Assembly (NCBI RefSeq): GCF_900497805.2
Contig: NW_020954581.1
Location: 4,907,145 to 4,971,144 of the forward strand
DNA length: 64,000 nucleotides
Reading direction: 5' to 3'
Source: Vombatus ursinus
Taxonomy: Eukaryota; Chordata; Mammalia; Diprotodontia; Vombatidae
Within the stretch, counting starts at the first letter, position 1, and each line of letters starts with the position of its first letter. Shown here in pieces: positions 11,781 to 21,953 of this stretch. The position numbers and the translations under genes are program-made. Under the pieces are notes generated by a model. It saw only the letters and a list, made by a program, of their open reading frames with translations. It had not been told where the DNA came from and ran no database searches.

Positions 11781-12085
11781 GGGGGGAACTCACTACTACT
11801 GAAAGCTTTGTTTGAAATTTGCCCCTTCTGTTCGGCCCCTTTTCACCTTCTACTCATTTCTCCTATTTCTTCCCTCTCAAGTTGAGCCAGACAGATGCAA
11901 TTCCTCTTTCATATGAGAGCCCTTCAAGTATCTGAAAAAAAAGCTATCATGACTTCCTTCCCTGCCTCAAATCCTTCTCTTCTCCAAGCTAAATATCCCC
12001 AATCCCCCCAGTTAATTCCCCAATGAGTCTCATTCATTACTAATTCAACCAACTCAACTAGTTAATATCCTCTAATGCAGGAAGT
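11781..12085 (-). mobile_element. CR1/L3 copy, right part
   Basis: Continuation of the copy at 6150-6267. It shows 'gagagcccttcaagtatctg', 'gctatcatgacttccttccc' and 'ctccaagctaaatatcccca', the classic order of the CR1/L3 3' region on its minus strand. Confidence 0.8.
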
Positions 12086-12089
12086 GTGA

Positions 12090-13090
12090 ACTCTCAAGAA
12101 CAAATCAGTAATCCAGAATAGCAATCTGAAACCTAAAGAAGAGTAAATGAAGAGAAGTAATGAGAGAGAAGATATAGTAAGCTTATTTAACCTCAGGAAG
12201 GAGCAGGTCACTCTCTGAACTTGGTTTTACAAACACTCAGGAAACCCTGTGAGGCATTGCCCAGGGAACTGAGGAGAACACTTGCCCCAGTCTTGCTTTC
12301 CCTAAGTAGCTTGATATACATAACAACCACTGTCTGTTTAGCAGCTACCTTGTCTTCCCAGGATATTACTGGAAATGCCATTGACATTATGCAGATTCAC
12401 TTCTCTCCCTGCATTTACTGGATCATGGATTCCATTCTCAGAAAGGTGAATCAATGTATTCACTTCCCTGGAGAGAGGCTACATCAACAGGAAGTCATGG
12501 CAGACATGTCACATTGTGTGTTCCCCACAAGTACCAAATGCTTTGGACACAAGTACCTCTCATCCCCCCTGCTGTCAGTCATCCCTTCTCCCCAAACTAC
12601 AAAGTCTTTCATGATATCAGAATGCAGGTGCAGCACTGCATACCATTATTATTTTTTTTAATCCTTAGGCATTCATCTTTGATTACAGAAGTTGAAACTT
12701 GAGAGCTCTGGGGAGGTCTGTTCCAAGGCAAGCACAACCTCTCCTGGCCCTCGCACAGTGTGCAGCTACTCGAAGGCATCCTGGTACATTATCAGCCGGC
12801 TCCATTTCCCTGCTTCTCTCTGCAGGTGACAGTGCTCAGGCAGGGCAGAACTGCCTAATGGGTCTGGTTTCACAACCTCCGGTCCCCTCAGAGGAATATT
12901 ATAATGCTGCACAAAGGCAAACCGAAGCAACCCCTGGATGGTCATTTGGCATTTTAAAAGTGTGCTTTTGTTTCCTGGATGAGACTGGATGATCCTTCCT
13001 TTGCTCCTTTGAAAGAGCCTGTAATAGATGGACCCTTGGGATTTCATGCAGCAGGTATTGGACTTTGGAAACCCATTGTAACTCAAGTCA
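12090..13090. other. Unique sequence, no recognised gene
   Basis: About 1 kb without a repeat I can name. It holds a 146-codon plus-strand frame (12221-12661) and overlapping frames at 12699-12992 (plus) and 12766-13095 (minus). The protein texts have no recognisable domain, no repeated motif and no plausible exon structure. The part from about 12700 is richer in G+C and CpG than its surroundings. A lineage-specific repeat, a conserved non-coding element or plain unique DNA are all possible. Confidence 0.4.
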
Positions 13091-13099
13091 ATCAATAGT

Positions 13100-13290
13100 C
13101 CATCAGATCCTAAATCTAGAACTGAAAGGGACCTTAGAGCACATATGTTTTAACGCCTTTATTTTATAGACTAGTAAACTGAGGCCTAGGGAGGTTGATT
13201 TAACTGAGGTCACAAAGTGATGAATTGGAATATGAACTTAGGTTCTTTATACCATATCTGGAGCTCTGCCCACTGCAATACATTTAACAG
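13100..13290 (-). mobile_element. CORE-SINE with L3/CR1-type tail
   Basis: It reads 'ctagaactgaaagggacctt' followed by 'agtaaactgaggcctaggga' and 'cacaaagtgatgaattgg', the complement of a MIR3-like CORE-SINE ending in an L3/CR1 tail. Confidence 0.75.
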
Positions 13291-13299
13291 ACCAACAAT

Positions 13300-13529
13300 C
13301 AACCAACAAGCATTTAGTAAGCATCTACAATGAGTCAAACACCATATTAGCCACTGGGGAGAAAAAGGTCTAAGTAGAACAGGTCCTGTTCTCAAGGTGC
13401 TTATAAGCCATCAGGAGATAGTGCATGCACTTGTACAGTATAAGGACCATGTAAATACAAGTTAGCTTAGGGAGGGAGGGCATTGGGAATTGGGGGAGGG
13501 GACCAGAAAAGGTTTAATACAGAAATCTT
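13300..13529 (-). mobile_element. L2, left segment (interrupted)
   Basis: Minus-strand L2 3' end (acaagcatttagtaagcatc, ctcaaggtgcttataagcca). It is cut by the half-L1 at 13530-16430 and continues at 16444-16710 and 16986-17465, where L2 coding-region text (ttggacacgttaagcttgac; minus strand of an NMSK-like motif) is recognisable. Confidence 0.7.
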
Positions 13530-14379
13530 TTCTTATGATAATTTGTATTTATGTTTTTGTTTTCAACATTTACTTCCACAAGATTTTGAGTTCCAAATTT
13601 TCACCCCATTTTGCCCCTCCCCCACCCCAAGATGACATGCATTCTGAATACCCCTTCCCCTAGTCTGCCTTCCCTTCTATCTCTCCCCCACTTCTCTTAT
13701 CCCCTTCCCCTTCTATTCTCCTGTAGGGCAGGATGGATTTCTGTACCCCATTTCCTGTATTTCTTATTTCCCAGTTGTATATGAAAACATTTTTTTAAAC
13801 ATGTGTTTTTAAAACTTTGGGTTCCAAATTTTCTCCCTTCCTCCCTCCCCACAAACCCTCATTGATAAGGCAAGCAACTAAATATAGGTTATATATGAGC
13901 AGTTATGCAGAACACTTCCATAGTAGACATGCTGTGAAAAACTAACTCTATTTCCCTTAATCCTATCCCACCCCCCCATTTATTCTATTCTTTCTTTTGA
14001 CTCTGACCCTCCTCAGAAGTACTTGCTTCTGATTACCCCCTTTCCCAATCTCTTCTGCTCTCTATCATCTCCCTGCTCTCTTGTCCCCTCCCCACCCCAT
14101 TTTCCTGTAGGGTAAGACAGATTTCCATAACCAATTGAGTGTGTATGTTATTCCCTCCTTAAGTCAAATTCTATGAGAATAAGATTCACTCATTCCCTCA
14201 CACCTTCCCCTGTTTCCCCTCCACTGTAAGAGTATTTTCTTTTCTGTTTTTTTTTGTGAGATAATTTACCCCATTCTACCTCTCCCTTTCTCCTTCTCCT
14301 AGTATGATCCTTTCTCACCCTTTAATTTTATTCTCCAGATATGACCTCTTCATCTTCAACTCACCCTGTGCCCTCTATC

Positions 14380-14465
14380 TATATATCCATACATCTATAT
14401 ATCTATGTATCTATGTATCTATATATCTATATATCTATATCTATATCTATATACACACACATATA
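14380..14465. repeat. (CTATAT)n / (CA)n microsatellite inside half-L1
   Basis: Tandem ctatatat/ctatgtat units followed by acacacac. It sits in the spacer just after ORF1, the same place as the GATA array of the sister copy at 38735-38886. Confidence 0.93.
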
Positions 14466-14683
14466 ATTTTTTCCCTCCAACTACCCTAATACTGACAAAG
14501 TTCTCATGAGTTACAAATATCATCTTTCCATGCAGGAATGTAAACAATTCAACAACAATAAGTCTCTTATAATTTTCTCTTTCCTGTTTACCTCTTCATG
14601 TTCCACTTGAGTCTTGTATTTGAAAATCAAATTTTCGATTCAGCTCTGGTCTTTTCATCAAGACTGCCTGAAAGTCCTTTATT

Positions 14684-15661
14684 TCACTGAATGACCATTT
14701 TTTCCTCTGAAGGATTATACTCAGTTTTGCTGGGTAGGTGATTCTTGGTTGTAATCCTATCTCTTTTGCCCTCTGGAATATTATATTCTATGCCCTGTGG
14801 TCCCTTAATGTAGAAGCAGCTAAATCTTGTGTTATCCTGATTGTTTCCATAATACTCAAATTGTTTCTTTCTGGATGCTTGTAATATTTTCTCCTTGACC
14901 TGGGAACTCTGGAATTTGGCTACAATATTCCTAGGAGTTTTCCTTTGGGGATCTCTTTCAGGAGTTGATCGGTGGATTCTTCCAATCTCCATTTTGCCCT
15001 CTGGTTCTAAAATATCAGGGCAGTTTTCCTTGATAATGTCTTGAAAGATGCTATCTAGGCTCTTTTTTTGATCGTGACTTTCAGATAGTCCAATAATTTT
15101 TAAATTCTCTCTCCTGGATCTATTTTCCAGGTCAGTTGTTTTTCCAATGAGATATTTCACATAGTTTTCTAATTTTTCATTCTTTTGGATTTGTTTTACA
15201 GTGTCTTGATTTCTCATAAAGTCACTAGCTTCCAATTGCTCTATTCTAATTTTTAAGGAAGTATTTTCTTCATTAATCTTTTGGACTTCCTTTTCCATTT
15301 GGCCAATTTTGTTTTTTAGGGCATTCTTCTCCTCATTGGCTTTTTGGATCTCTTTTGCCATTTGGGTTAGGCTATTTTTTAAGGTGTTATTTTCTTCAGT
15401 ATTTTTTGGGTTTCCTTTAGCAAGCTGTTGACTTGTTTTTCATGATTTTCTTGCAAAACTCTGTTTTTCCTCTACTTCTCTTACTTGCTTCTCAAAATCC
15501 CTTTTGAGCTCTTCCAAGGCCTGGGACTGATTCATATTCTTCTTGGAGGCTTTGGATGTAGGAGTTTTGGCTTCATTGTCTTTTTCTGGTTGTATGTTTT
15601 GATCTTCTTTGTCACTGAAGTAAGATAATATAGTCTGATTCTTTTTGCACTGCTTACTCAT
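14684..15661 (-). pseudogene. L1 ORF1 of the half-L1
   Basis: The start codon at 15661 gives MSKQCKKNQTILSYFSDKED, followed by a lysine- and glutamate-rich coiled coil (ALEELKRDFEKQVREVEE; MAKEIQKANEEKNALKNKI) with heptad-like spacing. The RRM (SRRENLKIIGL, GRIHR, PRNIVAKF) and the start of the C-terminal domain follow. The N-terminal frame (to 15440) and the long 225-codon frame (15361-14684) are separated by a frameshift and a stop. A further shift near 14850 replaces the expected C-terminal domain text with an out-of-frame tail. Family length is about 330-360 residues; this copy is inactive. Confidence 0.85.
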
Positions 15662-16443
15662 GATCCTGGGCAATTACTTGAGTTTTAAACTCTTTGTTAG
15701 GGTAAAAGTCTGTTTCCAATGTGGAGAATGTACTGTCCCAAGCTTCAGGGGTTTGTACAGCTGTTTTGAGAGATACTTCTAGGGACCTGAAAATTTTCAG
15801 TTTTTCCAAGGTGCTATGATAAGGGGCGAGGTGTTTTCTCTCCACCACCACAAGAAGCTTCACCACACCAGCATTCTTCCTCGCCCCAGGACCACCCCTC
15901 AGAACTGTGACCCAGATCCAAGCACTGGTAAAGCAAGAGATTCTTGCCTCAACACTGGCAAAGAGATCCCTGCAATCCCCCTCTGATCAACCACTCGATT
16001 CCACCTCAGTCTGTGGGCCAGAAACTCAGGAAACAGCCGCGGCCCCAGGGGCGACTGAGACCTAGCTCCTTCTCTCACTGCAGACACAGACTTTTCCCAC
16101 TGACCTTCCAAGTTATCTTTGGCATTCATGGGTTGAGAAGTCTGGAAACCGCCACAGCTGCCCACAATTCAGTCCTCTGGGGCCTACTCTAGGTAAGCTT
16201 CGGCCTGCAAGCCCACATCAAATTGCGCTTCTCTCCCAGCCTGTCGCGATACAACTTTCTGATCAACCATCCAGACTGTCTTGGGCTGGAAATTTGTTTC
16301 ACTCTGTCTTTTTGTGGGTTCTGCTTCTTTTAAATTTGTTTAGAGACATTTTTATAGGTATATGGAGGGGTTTGGGGGGGGAGCTCAAACAAGTCATTGC
16401 TTTCCCTCCTCCATCTTGACTCCACCTCCTATACAGAAATCTT

Positions 16444-16710
16444 CTTGAGAGAGTAAGGGATTCCATGATGCAGCAATGAAGAAAGAACATACTCCAGAAA
16501 TTGAAGGGAAGCCACTAAAAAGATATGGAAATGGAAGATGAAATGATGAGTGTGACAAACAGTAAAATGGTGAATTTAGTTAAAATGTAAATATAAATGG
16601 GGCTTAAATGTAAATTTAAGTTAAAATGTAACTTGTAAACGTAAGTTAAAATGTAAAATGGGACTTAAAGTACTGGTTATGGTGAAGTTGTGAAGGGCTT
16701 TAAAAGTCGA
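16444..16710 (-). mobile_element. L2, middle segment
   Basis: Resumes the L2 interrupted at 13529 ('gaagggctttaaaagtcgaa' is a hallmark of minus-strand L2). It contains an irregular three-fold repeat of 'gttaaaatgtaa' between 16575 and 16660. Confidence 0.6.
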
Positions 16711-16711
16711 A

Positions 16712-16985
16712 TGTAGGAGACAGGTGGCACAATGGATAAAGCACAAGGCCTAGAGTCAAGAAGACCTGAGTTCAAATTTAACCTCAGATACTTACTATCT
16801 ATGTGGCCCTGGGTAAGTTCCTTAATTTGTTTGCTTCAGTTTCCTCATCTATAAAGGAAAGATAATAATAGAGCCTAATTCCCAGGTTTGTTGTGAGAAT
16901 CAAATGGGATAACATTTATAAAATGCTTAGCATGGTGCCTGGCACATAGTAGGAGATATATGTGTTAGCTTCTATTGTTTCATTA
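16712..16985 (+). mobile_element. CORE-SINE with L2-type tail
   Basis: A tRNA-like head (caggtggcacaatggataaa; gacctgagttcaaatttaac as box B) is followed by the CORE (gtttcctcatctataaagg). The tail is 'aaatgcttagcatggtgcct' and 'ggcacatagtaggagatata', as in the THER1/MIR type. It interrupts the L2. Confidence 0.8.
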
Positions 16986-17465
16986 TTATCCTAGAGGCAA
17001 TAGAGAGTAAATGGAATTTATTGATTAGGAGTCAGACCTAAGACAAAGAAAAATAACTTCGGCTATTTTGTGGAGAATGGATTGGAATGATGAGAGACTT
17101 GAGGTGGGAAGGCCTGTTAGGAGAACATTGGAATATTACCAGAGGTGCTGAGAATCTTAAATAATGTAGAAATGACTAGATGTAAATGTGTGAGAAGTGA
17201 GGAGGGGAGAGATGAAAGAAAAAAAATTTTGAGGTAAAAATAACTAGATTTGGAAATTTATTGCGTAAATGAGTTGGGGAGAGTGAAGTAAAAGAGTTGA
17301 AGAAAATGAAGTTCAAAAAAGTGGCAGATTTTGGAAGGGAAATAATATGTTTTCTTTTGGACACGTTAAGCTTGACAAGTATATGGCCATCCAAATGAAA
17401 ATGTCTAATCAGAAGTTGTTGATATGGAATTGGAGTTCAAAAAAGACACTAGGTAGATATATGTG
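16986..17465 (-). mobile_element. L2, right segment
   Basis: It shows 'gaatggattggaatgatgag', 'gagacttgaggtgggaaggc' and 'ttttggacacgttaagcttg', all in the order of a minus-strand L2 ORF2. The minus frame at 17176-17394 is a decayed piece of that ORF, not a host gene. Confidence 0.75.
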
Positions 17466-17467
17466 TG

Positions 17468-17672
17468 TATGTATGTTTAATTACACATGACACACTTTAA
17501 AGTTTAATCAGCATTGTGAACATTATCCCTGTTACTTTCTTAAGTCTAGACAAGCAACAAAACGGTAAGCCAAGACATGATTTGTTTTTTTTTCCTATTT
17601 TCAAGGTATAAATGTTCATAATGAATATTAAACAATTGGCTCTCATGAGCCAGTTCAAGTTGATTCCAGGAC
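17468..17672 (+). mobile_element. Unnamed hAT-like MITE, copy 1
   Basis: It shares a core with 53872-54093 (minus) and 62328-62562 (plus): CTTTCTTAAGTCTAGACAA at 17536-17554, preceded by an 'aagtttaatc' block and followed by an A-rich block, a pyrimidine stretch and a 'gagccagtt' end. The left terminus is eroded. No coding capacity. Confidence 0.65.
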
Positions 17673-17674
17673 AT

Positions 17675-18620
17675 CTTCTGATCTAGATTGTAACCATCTT
17701 TATGTGTAGTTGGGGTAGAGTGAGGGATCATGGTATTTGAATAAATAGAGGAACTAGGAAGTTAGGGTGTATGAAAGGGAGCATAAAATACCTTGAAATC
17801 TCCTTCTTGGTGAGTAGGAATTGGGAGGAGAGGAAGATAGTGAGTCAGGTACTGAACTCATTGACAAAGGGGAGAGAATAATATAGGGGTGGGAAGACAA
17901 CAATCCCCTTGATTTGGGTTAAATGGTGTTGGATGAAATTATGATAGTGTGAATTTCAAAGGAATAAAGGTTTCTGAGTGATGGCCACTAAGAAAAAATG
18001 ACTATGGGAAGCAAGAAGTATTTGCACTCCCTGTGAAAGATTAGTGTGATGGGGAATATGGTTTCAGATGGAACTGTTAGATAGAAACTAATTTGAAATA
18101 ATGTCAGCTATTACAAGCTCAGCATAATTCATTGGTCTATTTATCATCCCATCTTCTCTTATGTATAATTTCTCTAAGCATTACTGTTAGATATTTACAA
18201 GTTTCCTAGACTCAGCCTATCATGTCTCTTTTTATCATCCTACACCACACCCCCAATCTTGGCCACACTTAACTACCATTTTCCATGCTTTATGCTCCCA
18301 CTAAGACAAATACCTAAGAGCAAAAATCAGTCAATAATCAATCAATCCATCTAGGATGACAATGAACCCAGAAAATCTGGCAGAGTTCCGCATAAACACA
18401 GCAAATTAGTAGTGGTGACATCTAAGCATGGATGAAAAGGAACAAAGGCTATTTCATTTTGGTCCTTGTATCACCAGTGGCTGACACACAGGAGATGCTC
18501 AATGAAGTCTCACCAGTTGGAGAAAGTGAAGGAAAATAACTCAAATATAGGTTTAAAAAGTGTTGAATATTGTTCTTCTCTTCCAGTTTGTAGTTAGCAA
18601 AGAGATATATAAAATGCCCA
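17675..18620. other. Unassigned, possibly decayed L2 at left
   Basis: No gene. The left part (to about 18110) resembles the purine-rich minus strand of an L2, but too weakly to call. The rest is unassigned. Confidence 0.4.
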
Positions 18621-18635
18621 TGAGTACAGAGTGCC

Positions 18636-18800
18636 CATGAGCATTGGCTCAGGAGTCAAGGGATCGAGATTCAAATTTTAACTGATACTTACCTTTTGGG
18701 ATGTGTCTTAAATTCCTTTAGCCTTATATTCCTCATTTATAAATGAAGGTTAGATTATGTGGCCTCTGAGGTTCCTTCTTCTAAATTTATGACCTTATGT
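18636..18800 (+). mobile_element. CORE-SINE with L3/CR1 tail
   Basis: It shows 'caggagtcaagggatcgaga', then 'atgaaggttagattatgtgg' and 'cctctgaggttccttcttct', the MIR3-like order ending in the L3/CR1 tail. Confidence 0.7.
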
Positions 18801-19009
18801 ACCTACAATCATACGTAAACCTTATCAGTTTAGCAAAGTGAAAGATTGATCTCCAGAATCACTCATTTGAAAAATATTATCTTATCAATTACTCCACCTC
18901 TATTCAGGCAAATAATCTGGAAGACAGGGAGATCACTTTAGGGGATGCTTATCTCATTAGCTCTAAACTCTCAGTCTAATACAACCAATATAAACCATGA
19001 TAATTCTGT

Positions 19010-19135
19010 ATGGTTATTAAATATATGCTATATACAAGGCACTCTGCTAGAAGTTGTTGTGAGAGAAAAATAGGACATGGTCCCTTGCCCTCAAAAAGCA
19101 TATAATTTAGATGAGGAGACTAGATATTAGTTATG
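19010..19135 (-). mobile_element. L2 3'-end fragment
   Basis: It shows 'acaaggcactctgctagaag' and 'tgccctcaaaaagcatataa', the complement of an L2 end. Confidence 0.6.
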
Positions 19136-19139
19136 AGGT

Positions 19140-19530
19140 AGTATAATGTTGTGGGAAAAGTACTGGACGTGGAGTAAGTACAGAAAAATTAAAATCCTAT
19201 CTCATCTATTATTAGCTGTGAGGTTTATTTTCTTTTTTCTTTTTTTTCTTTTTTTGCTTAGGGAGTTGGGGTTAAGTGACTTGCCCCTGGTCACACAGCT
19301 AGTAAGTGTCAAGTGTTTGGTCTGAGGGCAGATTTGAACTCAGGTCCTCCTGACTTCAGTTCTGGTGCTCTATCCACTGCACCTCCTAGCTGCCCCTTAT
19401 TTTCTTAATCTATTACAGTAGTGCAGTGCAACCCTTACTTCCTATCCCACAGGGTTTCCATGAGTATTAAATTAGATAATCATAATATGTATTTATAATG
19501 TGAGGTTAGGTTTGCAAAGCACTTTCCTCA
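19140..19530 (+). mobile_element. CORE-SINE (MIR-like) split by a WSINE
   Basis: The left half (19140-19224) has the 'agtactggacgtggagt' head and 'attattagctgtgagg'. The right half (19407-19530) has 'acagggtttccatgagtatt' and 'caaagcactttcctcacaac'. They join across the WSINE at 19235-19396. Confidence 0.65.
19235..19396 (-). mobile_element. WSINE1-type SINE with perfect target duplication
   Basis: On its own strand it reads gggcagctaggaggtgcagt, gtcaggaggacctgagttca (box B region) and gtgtgaccaggggcaagtca, then an A/G-rich tail. It is flanked by ttattttctt (19225-19234 and 19397-19406), identical on both sides. These SINEs are tRNA-derived and depended on L1 enzymes. Confidence 0.9.
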
Positions 19531-19565
19531 CAACAACTCCAGGTAATGCCCCCAAAGTACTATTT

Positions 19566-19690
19566 CAAGGCAGCATGGGATAGTGGTTTGAGAGTTGACT
19601 TCAGAGTCAGGAAGAACTTATTTCAAGCCCTGTCCCTGCCACATCAGTTGGGTGACTCTAAACAAATTAATTTAGGTTTCAGTGTCCCAC
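19566..19690 (+). mobile_element. CORE-SINE fragment (MIR3-like)
   Basis: It shows 'gcatgggatagtggtttgag', 'cagagtcaggaagaacttat' and 'ttgggtgactctaaacaaat', the head and CORE of a MIR-like SINE. Confidence 0.6.
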
Positions 19691-19944
19691 ACAACTAATA
19701 CTATAGCTGCTGAATGTTGCCAATCTGTATTGGTATAAGATCTTGCTCACCAGGAGTTTTCAACACCAATAGAATGATAGGTGATGAGAAGAAGCAACAA
19801 AGCAGCTCTTATTAAGTCATAAATGTGAGGGAATGCTTTAATAGAACAATTATGAAAGAGATGTCACAAGTCAATATATAATTAATTCCAATAGCATATG
19901 TAATGTGTTGTGTTTATAGACGTGTCTCATTTTGTCACTCTATG

Positions 19945-20037
19945 AGTTTGTAAGCTACTTGAGGGCAAGGTCCAAATATGATTTTTCCTCTTCTACTCCT
20001 CATCCCTACCTATAGTCCCTAGTACATGGTATTTGTT
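19945..20037 (+). mobile_element. L2 3' tail
   Basis: It shows 'gtaagctacttgagggcaag' and 'agtccctagtacatggtatt', the standard L2 plus-strand tail. Confidence 0.65.
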
Positions 20038-20105
20038 TTGCACATGGTATTCTCTTAGAAAGTCCACATAATTGCACATGGTATTCTCTTAGAAAGTCCA
20101 GATAA
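20038..20105. repeat. 34-bp tandem duplication
   Basis: Two adjacent 34-bp units (20038-20071 and 20072-20105) differ at a single base. Each reads ttgcacatggtattctctta and continues agaaagtcca(c/g)ataa. It extends from the end of the L2 tail. Confidence 0.92.
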
Positions 20106-20685
20106 TTGAATTGTTGAAATGAATGCTAACAATAGGGATCTCTGGGCCCTGGAATTCCTCAACTTAGTTGAATTCATAGAGGAGAGAGGACTCGACATGG
20201 CCCTTAAAAGACAAGTAGAGAATTGATAAGCAGAACAGAGGGGAAAGGATTTTCTTAGTAGGGAGAAGAGTGTGGACCAAAAATCAAAAACAGGCAGAGG
20301 AAGAGTACAAGATCTGTGATATAAAGATCAATGAGGTGACTTCTGGACAATGTCATGGAAACCCTTATAGGATTCCATTCCTTTTATGGAAGGTAGAAAA
20401 GACCGTGGTCTCAGAGACTGAAAGAAAGCAGACTGTAGCAACATAAGAAATTTAATAGTACTGAAAAGTCATAATCCAGAACATTACTATTATATTACCA
20501 ACAGTTCCTAGATTTGCCACAAAAATTGGAATGTGAAATAAATTGCTGAAAAGAATTCAGACTGATCAAATTTTTTTAATCCAATTTCAAGGCCATATTG
20601 GACTTTAATGAACAGTTATAATATCTCTAATATGACTATTTGAAGAAGATGTGATTTGCTCTATTAAGGAAAAAATTTGATATTT
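20106..20685. other. Unassigned, no gene seen
   Basis: Purine-rich unique-looking sequence with no open frame of note and no repeat I can name. Confidence 0.5.
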
Positions 20686-20689
20686 ATAT

Positions 20690-20850
20690 AGCATTTTTTG
20701 TCAAATGCTTCCCTCACAACATCCCTGTGGTTGCAAGGGTAATTAAGCCCATTTTACAGATGAGGAAGCTGAGACTAATCAATGTCAGGCTTAGGAAATG
20801 AACCTTGGCCTTCTGAACCAAAGTCCAATGCTCTTTCTACTGTCATACTT
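20690..20850 (-). mobile_element. MIR-like CORE-SINE
   Basis: It shows 'tgcttccctcacaacatccc', 'cccattttacagatgaggaa' and 'caatgctctttctactgtca', the full minus-strand MIR order. Confidence 0.75.
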
Positions 20851-21029
20851 TTGTTATTCCACTTAGCAGTGACACTTTCAATTTTCATTTTTTCATAGTT
20901 AGATTCCCTCCTGGATTCTTTTCTTGCAGAAAATGTGGCCAGTAATAGTATATTCCTTCCCCTAAAATGTTAATTTATTCCCTGATTTTGAAGTCCACTC
21001 TTTTCTTGAGAGAATACCTCAAAGAGAAT

Positions 21030-21215
21030 CAGTACATCAGATAGATCCCTGACTAGAATTAGAGTATGGGGTATGAAGGCTAACTTTGATCTTTACTTCC
21101 CAGGTGACCTTGGACAAGTCACTTAAACTACTTGGCTTCAGTTTGCTCCTCTACAAAATGAGGGAGCTGAACTATGTCCTCTGAGATTCCTTCTGGCTTT
21201 ATGTCTACAATTATA
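21030..21215 (+). mobile_element. CORE-SINE with L3/CR1 tail
   Basis: It shows 'gtgaccttggacaagtcact', 'tacaaaatgagggagctgaa' and 'tcctctgagattccttctgg', the MIR3-like order. Confidence 0.75.
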
Positions 21216-21534
21216 TTATCTTATGAAAAATGCAAACTGTAGCTACCCCTATTTGTTTCACTGTGAAATCACCATTTCCCAACTGAATGGGTTAAAAAAA
21301 ATAGAGAAATACATTCTCAAAGCTTTTATTTTGGAAACTGGCACCAAGACAGAACCATGGGGAAGGGGAAAAACAAAAAGTTTGCTGCTCAATTTCCCTT
21401 CCCACTTTAATAATTACTAGAGTTCCAGTTTATAGGAAGTCTCGTGTTAAATATAACGATAAAAAATACCTTAGACTTGCATTGGCTATTGAAGTCACAA
21501 AAGCATCTAGGTTGTAAATAATAACTTATGGATT

Positions 21535-21660
21535 TTTAAAGCTGGAAAGAAACTCAGAGATCAACTAGTACAGCTTCTCTTTTTACAGATGAGAAAACTG
21601 ATGGTCATAAAGGCTATAATCTGTCCGAGATTACACAATTAATTAATGACAGATACCTAG
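21535..21660 (-). mobile_element. CORE-SINE with L3/CR1 tail
   Basis: It shows 'aaagctggaaagaaactcag', 'tttttacagatgagaaaact' and 'gattacacaattaattaatg', the complement of a MIR3-like SINE. Confidence 0.7.
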
Positions 21661-21777
21661 AGAAATATCTTTCCCTCCCCCTTCCTGAGGATAAGGGGAT
21701 GCTTCAAAGGAATCTTCCCATTAAACCTAGGTGGGGAGGAATGGTGGACAAAGCACTTTTACTAATATAGTCTAGAC

Positions 21778-21953
21778 TTAGGGCTGGAGAACCTGCAGCC
21801 TTAAGGCTACATGTGGTCCTCTAGGTCCTTTGTGTGGCCCTTCGACTGAATCCAAACAAGTGTTCTGTGAAGTTTGGATTCAGTCAAAGGGCCACACTTG
21901 AGGACCTTGAGGGCTACATGGGACCTCCAGGCCACGGGTTCCCCACCCATGAG
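21778..21953. mobile_element. Palindromic hAT MITE
   Basis: Same family as 10411-10570 but with both ends kept: tagggctggagaacctgcag on the left and gggttccccacccatg on the right are inverted complements. The centre pairs cgactgaatccaaac with gtttggattcagtc. It can fold over most of its length. Non-coding, mobilised by a hAT transposase in trans. No clear 8-bp duplication is visible here. Confidence 0.83.

Larger units (their letters stand above)
13530..16430 (-). mobile_element. Half-L1 (ORF1 only) with perfect 13-bp target duplication
   Basis: A complete insertion flanked by atacagaaatctt (13517-13529 and 16431-16443). From its 5' end (16430) it has a 5' UTR of ~770 bp, ORF1 (15661 down to about 14640), a CTATAT microsatellite (14380-14465) and the spacer. 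It then jumps directly at about 13950 from just before the ORF2 start into the 3' UTR. The 3' end is duplicated: a spacer-like block plus L1 end occurs twice, about 380 bp apart. There is no ORF2, so it was mobilised in trans. The copy at 36523-39730 has the same architecture and junctions. Confidence 0.88.

Noticed and set aside
12221-12661. 146-codon plus-strand frame as a host gene
   Set aside because: No recognisable domain, no exon context and overlapping frames on the other strand; left as unassigned.
16712-16800. tRNA gene
   Set aside because: The box A/box B-like text here and in the WSINE and MAR1 copies is the tRNA-derived head of SINEs; no full cloverleaf with an acceptor stem is present.
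21778-21953. Bacterial-type hairpin terminator or structured RNA
   Set aside because: The strong palindrome is explained by the hAT MITE family, with a second copy at 10411-10570 and a partial end at 54527.
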